A stretch of 16,230 bases of DNA from Goniomonas avonlea (Eukaryota > Cryptophyceae > Goniomonadida > Goniomonadaceae), in NCBI GenBank assembly GCA_003573635.1, contig QUTJ01031732.1:1-16230 (forward strand), written 5' to 3'. Below, in pieces: positions 12,101 through 15,194 of the stretch. The position numbers and the translations under genes were made by a program. Within the stretch, counting starts at the first letter, position 1, and every line of letters starts with the position of its first letter. The notes beneath the pieces are model-generated. The model did no database searches. It was not told the DNA's origin and saw only the letters and a list, made by a program, of their open reading frames with translations.

Positions 12101-15070
12101 CTCGCGGTGGCCATGTCCAACGTGCGGTTGCTCGCCGTCCAGTCCAACACGAACGCGTTCAGCTACGACGCGGTGACGCCCACGTCCATCCGCGTCTGCA
12201 ACTCCCCCACCTCCGGCGCAGTGAGCTTCACCCTGCACGGCGTCAACTTTGGAGGCGAGCCCTTCAACTCCCCCTCGCTCGCCTTTGGCGGAACCAAGGC
12301 TGAGGCCTCCCACTGGAACCAGTTCACCTTCACCAGCTTCAGAGGCAAGGTTGCCCGCGGCGTCGGGTTCAATCGCGGGATTACCGTCACGGTGCAAGTC
12401 GTGAGCAAGGGGACCGCCTCGGCGGCCTTCACGTACAACAGGCTCACCCTGTCGAGCGTCCTTCGGTCCAACGTGCCCGTCTCAGGCTCAGTCAGCCTCA
12501 CGGTGCTGGGCAGCGGACTGGGCCTCAGCGATTACACTGTCACTGCGCGCCACTCCGGCGCCGCGTGCTCTGCGACGCAGTGGGTGTCGAACTCCAACGT
12601 CCTGTGCAAGGCGCAGCACCAGGTCCCAGGCTACGCGAACTCGCACCTGGCCGCAACCTTGGTTTGGCGAGTCAACTCGCTCACGAACTCCTTCTCGTAC
12701 GATGCCGCGTTCGCCAGCAGCTTTACGCCGAACAATGGTCCCTCCAGTGGTGGCGCGTCTCTCACTGTGTTCGGAGGCAACTTCGGCACCCTTGACCTCT
12801 CGGCCGTCCCGAAAATCGGTGCCACCGCGTGCGAGGGCTCTGAGTGGGTGGCGGACACCAGCGTCAAGTGCAAGCTACCAGCCGGCGCCCGCGCCTCTGT
12901 GCACGTCGGAATCACGTCGAAGCGAGCCGCCACCACGCTGGAGTTTTTCACCTTCGACCTCGCCGTTGCTTCCAGCGTGGCCCGCGAGAACGGCCCAGCA
13001 TCCGGCTCCCTCAGTCTGACAGTCCTGGGCACTTCCTTCGGCGCAGTCCCCACCACGATTCGCTCCTCCGTCGGGTTCACCGCGGCTGCTGCGACCACCT
13101 GGGTCGCGGACTCTGCCTTGTTCCTGAAGACCTCGCACGGCATGCGGCTCTTCCGCTCTGTGACCCTCTCCCTTGGCGGAGGCGCGCCGACGACTCTCCC
13201 TGGCGTCTCCACCCTGTCGTCGGCGTTCACCTTTGACGGCCCCGTCATCAAAGCAATCTTCTGGAACGCCCCGACCACCGCAGGGCTGCAGGTGACGCTG
13301 ACTGGAGCTAACTTTGGCCTTTGGGGCAAGACCGACCAGCTGCGAATTGGGGGCTCTGCCTCGGAGTCCACGGACTGGCTCAGCGACGACAAGATGCGGT
13401 GCCGCCTGAGCGCGGGATCGTCGTTCCTGCACCGTGTGTCGGTGACCTCGTTCCGGTCGCAGGCGACGGCCACCCGCCTGTTCTCGTACAACGCGGCGCT
13501 CGTCTCGTCCCCCGTGGTCGGTAACTCGCCAACCACGGGGTCGCTCCTTGTCACGCTGCTCGGTACCTCATTCGGCGGTCTGCTCTACTCAACCAGGTTC
13601 CGAGTGTCTGGGTCCGTCGCGGAGGCCACTCCCTGGGTGTCTGACACCAGCCTCTTGGTCAAACCGCCGGCTGGCGTGTCGCGGTCACAGCGGCTCACCG
13701 GCACTATCGGGTACTATCCGGGCACAACGCTGGGCGTCGTCACCTACAACAGGCCCGCCATGACGACCCCTCAAGCGTTCAACTCGCCCCCCACCGGTGG
13801 TGTTTCCCTCACCTTGATGGGTCGCGGGTTCGGCCAGACCAGCTATTCGTCGCGCGTCTCTGTCGGTGGCTCACCCAACGAGGCGCGGTCCTGGATCTCA
13901 GACACAATCATCTTCACCAAGCTGCCGAGGGGCTTCGGAACCCGGCGGCCCCTGGTCGTGACAGTCGGGTTTGTGCCAGGCTCGCTGACTCGAGGCGTGT
14001 CGTACAACCACCCGATGGTCTCTTCCGCGTGGCCGTTCAACCGCCCTGCCGCTGGCGGGAGCAGCATCGTGCTGGTTGGCGAGCACCTGCCGCCGGTAGA
14101 GGTATCGGGCCGCATTCGTGTCGGCGGCACCGCCTGTCGCGCAACACGCTGGACCGCCGATACAGCCGTGTCCTGCCGGCTCAACCACGGGTTCCTTGGG
14201 AACAAGGGCCTGGTTGCGACATTGCAGTGGGCGGTTGTGTCGGTCACACAGGCGTTCAGCTTCGACACGCCGGCGCCCTCTGCGCTCACGTCGAACGGGC
14301 CCAACACGGGAGTGTACAGCCTGACGCTGAGTGGGCTGAACTTTAACGCGTACGACCTGACCGCGCGCACACGCTTGGGCGGGACCGGCACTGAAATGAC
14401 TCGGTGGTGGTCGGACTCGACCATCGTGCTTCGGGTTCCTGCAGGGTCCGGGGCCGTGCTGTGGTCGACTGTCACTGTCGTGAGGCAGCACATCGGCATG
14501 ACTCTCTCGATGACGTTCACGTACAACGCGCCCTCGAGAAAGGCCGGCAGCGCGACACCCAACGGCCCTGCCACCGGCTCAGTGACCTTGGTTCTTTCTG
14601 GCAGCGGACTGGGTGTGACGCACGGCACCACGGCGCAGCGAATTGGCGGCACAGCGTGCGAGGCCTCCGTCTGGCTCTCAGACACTGCGGCGTCGTGCAA
14701 GCTGTCGATTGGTGTCGGGCTTGGCCGGCCTGCCACCGCGACGCTCAAAACGCGGTCAACGTCGCTGACGGTGGCGTTCTCGTACAATGCCGGTGCCGTC
14801 CTCAGCATTTTGCTCACCAACGGTCCTTCAACCTCCTCCACCTCCCTCACCTGCTCGCCTCTCCTCCTGCCCCCACGTCCCCTCCCCTCGCGTGAACCTC
14901 CTCCACCTCCCTCACCTGCTCGCCTCTCCTCCTGCCCCCACGTCCCCTCCCCTCGCGTGAACCTCCTCCACCTCCCTCACGCTGTCCGGCGCCGACTTTG
15001 GTGTTTTGCTCTACAGCACCGTCGCCCGCCTCGCGCACTCCGCCTGCCGCGGCTCACCCTGGATCTCTGA
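2..15070 (+). CDS. Giant IPT/TIG-like tandem-repeat protein, 5'-partial; frame runs to a premature TGA after an insertion
   Basis: The frame with codons starting at base 2 is open from the window edge to TGA at 15068-15070. It encodes Ala-Pro-Gln-Gly-His-Glu-Trp and then repeats, so the gene starts upstream; the GTG at 50 is an internal valine codon. About 56 complete units of 84-93 residues follow without a stop. Each unit follows one pattern: xxRxNxPxTG, SLTLxGxNFG, RVGGTACE, WxSDSSVxCKxPAG, a VTV strand, AFSFD. This matches the known IPT/TIG Ig-like domain order (P..G, GxNFG, VGG..C, C..P.G, F.Y), as in plexin and fibrocystin-type proteins; the family call comes from pattern, not a search. 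Genuine repeat coding ends at about 14851. The last ~73 codons are Pro/Leu/Arg-rich, unlike any unit, and come from out-of-frame reading of an insertion. Ser, Thr, Gly, Val and Ala dominate and Arg outnumbers Lys. No membrane segment or enzyme motif is seen. The role is unknown; a surface or matrix protein is inferred. Confidence 0.88.
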   Translation, partial: APQGHEWTSDSALSCKVPAGVDWRSRPSLGVTLGRDKLPGSSATMSNGFTFDSPSVSASQPPNGPATGSLLVTLSGSGFGHSRNLMTSRSRIGSTACTSSVWASDTALRCKTGGGVGTRLGVAVSVGRFFTMTLAHTYNSPTPSSVLPANIPTTGTRSITLTGSGLSSRDITSRVSIDRTACESSLWVADSSAQCKPSFGRGARRRLTVTAQPAVIGTATAALSYNIPTVSSTHRTNAPTSGAWSLTMLGQGFGRVIYTAGVRVSRTSSMALWWRSDSAITVKLSSGRGGHHAIVATVGVMQRGTTSFAFSFDLVGITSVRRDNAPTTGGNSLTLFGNNFGIPNHSQRAHLGHSAALVCEWASDSSVSLKVPDGVGPRLGIRLTTSLTPGTATRVFSFDAPSVSSVVRSNGPALGGQSITLTGGDFGRHRYSASVRVGPTSAEAMAWPSDSAFALKVASGSTRSRGTTVTVLFSFRTASMQFTFDIPALSSTLRNNAPATGSFSMTVTGHNMGSVDYSSGLRVGGTACSSVRWGSDSAVRCKVATGAFGARTQTLTVLGRAGTTGTTTRGFTMDSPTPSTVVGTNSPATGNWLLTITGNNFATLDYSGGARHHETACESTRWVSVSSVMARTAAGVRGWRTLTMTVGTGSVGTSSQAFSFSAPQISSLLRFNQPASGAFSITATGAHFGHHAYTAALRVGGTGCAHSRWTGDSSMRCKLPPSVGRSHRVQVTIDRVRWTNTRAFSMDAPAVIRVATRTNVPTSGSSTVTLYGADFGPADYTGLTRIAETHSEAFAWTSDSAVKLKACSGTRPGRQLTVTVARSHLTTTLAVTYDFPILSSVTRANGATTGGHSFTIAGNNMCVESSYSVAARLGGTTTEARSWVSESSVKCKLVSGRVYRPGISVTVSNRLVDGLSSSLSFAVSFDAPRICSSVRTNVPATGGCSITLTGQGFATYQASPTARMSGTASEGFFWLSDTVTRIKTNRGPRGRLHISVSAGVTHGTLTQQVTFDGPDASSPCVTNSPGSGATSLTLSGQNFGTLQSLSVRIGRSSSVSTMWRSDTAVLLKVPAGQKARRSAQVTTNAVVTRSTLTAAFTYDLQEISSVARANGPTTSNIVVTLWGAHFVAARVTIALSVGFTASASSTWVSDSSVTARIPAGVGGRRTISVTTFVNLPATSSNTYSYDAVAPTSSLQQNGPALGAVSLTLFGARFGTQDYSAIALRVGGTRVELSEWQSDSTLRIKTPAGRLAQKTLALTVMRLAGSQTRAYSYDIPSVSSLVRRNHPTTAELTLTVVGANFGHLDYSSTVRVAGTACQTAQWHSDSTIKAKTSPGVGTNLMVVSTMSFNTGSVSHGHSFDSLRVSSVVRQNAAAAGGTSITITGHNVGLVTYSSVGSVGLTTCESSHWLSASTVRCKTPAGVTTRLPVRLTVVATFDGTNTNVFTFDRASLSSVVRVNLPTTGSVSLTLLGSSFGHVAHSAVTRVGSSACEAASWESSSSVRCKIPAGVSPRDRVVASIAMRFPTLTAFVSYNAPLPAALPRTNWAAVGGVSLTVMGSGLGTFLASPAARIGGSACNALRWISDSGLLCKLPHAQHGQRSAVMSVMVQLGTLIQPFTHDLPALCSVIRTNGPPSGSTSLTITGENYGLIHRTLTVRSGGTAAEGLRWVSDSTVLLKLPSSLGAARTLSLTIGDLPPSHSSMTRSVSFDLAVATATRPWNSPSTGGHSVTLTGQGFGLRGHSDVARFGGTGYEASVWNSDSAMWSKVAALDTRQTAIIVTAVRQQGTSAIIHSVDAAQVSSLMLTNGPSTSGLSLTVLGVSYGHRGLKGSPTVRVGFTTSMATEWMSDSTMRCLVPTGVRRWRDVTASIMRRRGTGTLLYTYDLASTRYSTRSNAPTSGSVTTTLHGSNFGMAPRTPAVHTGRSACEAVDSVSDSSIRCKVASGVRPGLSVAVTIFRRQGTGLMLASYDLPYASSLIRQNGPVMGAITMSIMGADFGTNSYSGVTRVGGSRCEGQLWTSDTGVTCKVPAGFHQLKNVALTFVDLAATALSVFSYDDPQISSVVQPNKPTTGAYSVSMMGVNFMHFVRSNRVRIGGTACEQSHWVSDSTMRGRTPSGRSETLPIIVTFVTLKATISATFTFDIQPLSSVARGNGPRTGDLQVTISGADFARPRPSGRTRFGRTGTESTIWGSDSSLSVKIMSVSHSLPVIMVTLGRRVATVTKFFSFDAPYISSNVRTNAPATSGIFLTFIGSHFGFEDATIKVRIGESGTEMTRWTSDSSLRVKPTAGLRFNPRVSITLDWPSGSRSNIFTIDRASLSSILVSNGPASGAVSLTLFGHNFGLHRSAVNRIARTSCVATTWSSGSAMNCKLPAGILYGRPAVVSVSPLENWPRVTTNSWIFTYNEPGGILVPTNGPCTGALSVSILSAGLGHASFSRGLRVRGTSPAAVVWFSDSMLQLKPAPGVGAWGRYLLTALLQPSNTVSLAWSYNAPAVCSLVRTNAPSTSSVSVTVLGSGVGHADFSSRGKFGATTAAPSWWTSDSSLACKTTSTVSSRRQLLVTSALQSRNTITSAFSYDMHRISSIVRVNLPTTCGMSLTIVGNNYGVHRPTLAARIAGSAPRASFWASETSLTVRAHHHFGFACRVVLSANVLVSTATGLVSFDHLAMSSVTQMNIAASGAISVTYLGRMLADQANPSAKARNMGSNSAASVWVSASALWAKSAPGSRTRSTISITMGQRTTTLTWHLTFNAPFASSLAFTNGPAAGLGFYVTLYGPSFGLADYTDQARLGGSACESSVWTSDSSLHCRYADGYYQGKDMIMTSGRGVGSAYKVLTFDVPASSTLMLNNGPVTGDCTVTLTGVDFGVWDLSGRVSIGGSMCASTRWGSDSSLMGRINTGVGWLRSAHVTVQTFSKQSTVSRVFSYDSPAPTRLIRSNSPVTADVSFTLIGVMFGEIQSSSRIRVGGTNSVRTMWVSTTTIAARGPTGVPQTSRRTLVVTALVNRGSITRAFTFDASVVLGVSSGINSPRSGATSLVVVGFNFGVVDNTAGIRVGGSAAEVTTWGGTLDDTLRCKVPAGMHLRHDIVATLSLLFSTLSMATSYNQVTPFVLVRANTPTTGCRSITLSGTNLGTYFNSRQGRLGATAAEATGFFSDSSLRLKAAASGARRAAPLSLSVGVNDWVATLTRAFTADAATVLTSFWTNGPATGASVTLLGLSMNQWSQTNRARLGGTATEATRWISDSSVAVKLVLGRFGFLPWAITTGFSVRHTLSHAFSHDLHTISSVLRVNIPTTGATSVTVTGLNMGMLELTGRVKIGGTPCEASLWYADSTLACKSAPGVQAVRSISATQGYWLVNVVGGTISRALSYAPVRVSNLIRVNAPAEGTTSVTLLGQSLSQFPVCPRVRFGATNSEAWAWTSDTAVAAKACGGVRPWQTVAATVGWQRGSLSQSFTFDRPAVSSGVNTNSPTTGAHYSLTILGANFALYDYSVGPRVGRSNSEMALWMSNTAVRVKVPSGHNVLLALLVTMQARFSGTLTRAYTFDSPHLSSIVRGNGPAQGSITVSLVGHGFGQSDSSPAARLHGTACVATAWVADSSVSCKTPAAILQLRRLSVSVQWHVGSTSQVFSVDAPHVSSSMRSNMPATAGNTVTMIGLNFATLDLSPRSFIQGTVCESQSWTSDTGLACKTASGLKSSLFLGVTTLRLFSTTWSMLTYDAHSTRWAAPGNAPVTGETSLTLLGRSYGTHESSARVRSGYSATGASTWTSDTSMMARTHQGVASRHIAATIARRVRTLSHAISFDEFEVTGLSFTNMSPVGGSSLVIFGRNLGDPDYSPYPRLLRTACESQMWTSATALRCRTPAGIGSRLALVVSLSWQRLTHSNMLTYDAGELTSFSPVNLPRTGGSSITVFGASFGVVAYSVSSRVGGTTQEVQTWASNTAMRCRAAAGSRRARDLVVTLGRRYGSLTLTITYDTSVATELRRSNGPTTGAHLLTLMGGAFGAVDTTTKLRIGSTGSMASFWVSDTAIFLRPPSGHNRMLAVAMSNVRLLAVQSNTNAFSYDAVTPTSIRVCNSPTSGAVSFTLHGVNFGGEPFNSPSLAFGGTKAEASHWNQFTFTSFRGKVARGVGFNRGITVTVQVVSKGTASAAFTYNRLTLSSVLRSNVPVSGSVSLTVLGSGLGLSDYTVTARHSGAACSATQWVSNSNVLCKAQHQVPGYANSHLAATLVWRVNSLTNSFSYDAAFASSFTPNNGPSSGGASLTVFGGNFGTLDLSAVPKIGATACEGSEWVADTSVKCKLPAGARASVHVGITSKRAATTLEFFTFDLAVASSVARENGPASGSLSLTVLGTSFGAVPTTIRSSVGFTAAAATTWVADSALFLKTSHGMRLFRSVTLSLGGGAPTTLPGVSTLSSAFTFDGPVIKAIFWNAPTTAGLQVTLTGANFGLWGKTDQLRIGGSASESTDWLSDDKMRCRLSAGSSFLHRVSVTSFRSQATATRLFSYNAALVSSPVVGNSPTTGSLLVTLLGTSFGGLLYSTRFRVSGSVAEATPWVSDTSLLVKPPAGVSRSQRLTGTIGYYPGTTLGVVTYNRPAMTTPQAFNSPPTGGVSLTLMGRGFGQTSYSSRVSVGGSPNEARSWISDTIIFTKLPRGFGTRRPLVVTVGFVPGSLTRGVSYNHPMVSSAWPFNRPAAGGSSIVLVGEHLPPVEVSGRIRVGGTACRATRWTADTAVSCRLNHGFLGNKGLVATLQWAVVSVTQAFSFDTPAPSALTSNGPNTGVYSLTLSGLNFNAYDLTARTRLGGTGTEMTRWWSDSTIVLRVPAGSGAVLWSTVTVVRQHIGMTLSMTFTYNAPSRKAGSATPNGPATGSVTLVLSGSGLGVTHGTTAQRIGGTACEASVWLSDTAASCKLSIGVGLGRPATATLKTRSTSLTVAFSYNAGAVLSILLTNGPSTSSTSLTCSPLLLPPRPLPSREPPPPPSPARLSSCPHVPSPRVNLLHLPHAVRRRLWCFALQHRRPPRALRLPRLTLDL
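176..2797 (+). repeat. TIG array block R1-R10
   Basis: Unit starts: R1 176, R2 437, R3 698, R4 959, R5 1217, R6 1475, R7 1742, R8 2003, R9 2261, R10 2522. Both cysteines occur in R1, R2, R6 and R8. Both are absent at the aligned sites in R3, R4, R5 and R9; R4 has a cysteine displaced by two residues. R7 has only the first and R10 only the second. R7 has VSVSS instead of VSDSS. R10 is long (92 residues), with extra residues after the NNM turn and before the final FAVSFD strand. R9 has an extra cysteine in KAC, shared only with R39. Adjacent units are clearly diverged, with no recent unit duplication visible. Confidence 0.82.
2798..5398 (+). repeat. TIG array block R11-R20
   Basis: Unit starts: R11 2798, R12 3056, R13 3317, R14 3581, R15 3839, R16 4097, R17 4358, R18 4616, R19 4874, R20 5141. 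R11-R14 form a run of four units with neither core cysteine. R16-R18 form a run of three units with both. R15 has only the first; R19 and R20 have neither. Where the second cysteine is missing it is replaced mostly by Leu, Ile or Ala, consistent with a buried position. R16 has LSAS and R17 has ESSS in place of the usual xSDS. Confidence 0.82.
5399..7999 (+). repeat. TIG array block R21-R30
   Basis: Unit starts: R21 5399, R22 5666, R23 5921, R24 6179, R25 6437, R26 6695, R27 6953, R28 7217, R29 7481, R30 7742. Both cysteines are present in R22, R23 and R27. Neither is present in R25, R26, R28 and R30. R24 has only the first; R21 and R29 only the second. R22 is one of the very few units lacking the core tryptophan (AVDSVSDSS). 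R21 has a longer loop before TVRVG. R30 carries a His triplet and an additional cysteine in its C-terminal half and is less canonical there. Confidence 0.82.
8000..8260 (+). other. R31, the most degenerate unit of the array
   Basis: R31 keeps the start (MNIAASG), a TYLG strand and a closing LTFNAP. The GxNFG turn is replaced by GRMLADQANP, and VGG by RNMGSN. The acidic SDSS motif has become SASAL, and both cysteines are absent. It remains in frame and of normal length (87 residues), so this is divergence under retained length, not a broken unit. Confidence 0.65.
8000..10636 (+). repeat. TIG array block R31-R40
   Basis: Unit starts: R31 8000, R32 8261, R33 8522, R34 8786, R35 9050, R36 9314, R37 9584, R38 9842, R39 10115, R40 10373. 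Only R32 and R38 keep both cysteines. R33 has the first alone and R35 the second alone. R31, R34, R36, R37, R39 and R40 have neither, so this is the most cysteine-poor block. R35 has GGTLDDTL where other units have xSDSSV, with a short insertion. R36 has Phe-Phe instead of the core Trp. R38 is 91 residues, with extra length before the final strand. Confidence 0.82.
10637..13255 (+). repeat. TIG array block R41-R50
   Basis: Unit starts: R41 10637, R42 10895, R43 11156, R44 11408, R45 11666, R46 11924, R47 12188, R48 12458, R49 12722, R50 12977. Both cysteines are present in R41, R42, R44, R48 and R49. Neither is present in R43, R46, R47 and R50. R45 has only the second. R43 is the shortest complete unit (84 residues). 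R50 is the longest (93), with an inserted GGGAPTTLPGV loop before the last strand. Confidence 0.82.
12188..12457 (+). other. R47, unit with a replaced W-x-S-D-S motif
   Basis: R47 has normal ends (CNSPTSG, VSFTLHGVNFGG and FTYN). After the conserved Trp, however, it reads NQFTFTSFRGK where nearly every other unit has xSDSSVxCK. The unit is 90 residues long and in frame. Both core cysteines are absent. The change is local to the central loop and following strand, so it may mark a unit with a different surface. Confidence 0.6.
13256..14806 (+). repeat. TIG array block R51-R56
   Basis: Unit starts: R51 13256, R52 13511, R53 13769, R54 14027, R55 14285, R56 14546. R54 and R56 have both cysteines. 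R52, R53 and R55 have neither, and R51 has only the second. R51 begins with a shortened lead (IFWNAPTT) and has SDDKM in place of SDSSV. R54 has LPP in place of the usual FG turn. Frame is the same as upstream. Confidence 0.82.
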
Positions 15071-15194
15071 CTCCACCTTGCACTGCCGGGTCCCCGTCGG
15101 CGCGGGCCCATCAAGGAACCTCGTGGTGACCGTCGGCCTCGCAACCACCACGCGCTGGAACCCGTTTTCGTTCGATGCCCCGATGATCTGCTCC
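14807..15194 (+). repeat. R57, TIG unit interrupted by a 130-bp insertion
   Basis: R57 begins normally in the upstream frame with ILLTNGPSTSSTSLT (14807-14851). It resumes with LSGADFG from 14982 in a different frame and ends with FSFDAPMICS. If the two parts are placed end to end, skipping 130 bp, the unit has the expected length and motif order, including both cysteines. The break falls inside the first SLTLxG strand. Nothing else in the unit is lost, which implies a recent event in a formerly intact unit, or an assembly error. Confidence 0.8.
14830..14980 (+). repeat. 65-bp perfect tandem duplication, pyrimidine-rich, inside R57
   Basis: Copy 1 is 14830-14894 and copy 2 is 14895-14959, read as identical base for base. 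A third partial copy (first 21 bp) is 14960-14980. The 21-bp part is normal R57 coding sequence; the remaining 44 bp of each unit (14851-14894 and 14916-14959) is extra C/T-rich sequence. Net insertion is 130 bp, which shifts the frame. Each unit has C-runs of 5, 4 and 4 (first copy at 14870-14874, 14879-14882 and 14884-14887), so the minus strand has matching G-runs. No AG dinucleotide occurs between 14831 and 15014, so a GT-AG intron cannot end within the array. Confidence 0.92.

Noticed and set aside
14847-14912. Minus-strand splice donors (CAG|GTGAGG) occurring twice, 65 bp apart, suggesting an antisense transcript
   Set aside because: The match comes from the reverse complement of CCTCACCTG, which is repeated only because the unit is duplicated. 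No antisense coding or other transcript evidence supports it.
14823-15016. Ordinary GT-AG intron spanning the 65-bp tandem array, with a good-looking acceptor TTTTGCTCTACAG at 15016
   Set aside because: GT sites at 14793, 14798, 14823, 14877, 14892, 14942 and 14957 give intron lengths that are 0 or 2 modulo 3, not the required 1. Using 15016 would also delete the conserved SLTLSGADFG strand. No AG exists inside the array itself.
14851-15070. Proline-rich C-terminal tail as a genuine domain
   Set aside because: It is an out-of-frame reading of the duplication and of R57 coding sequence, which reads perfectly in another frame.
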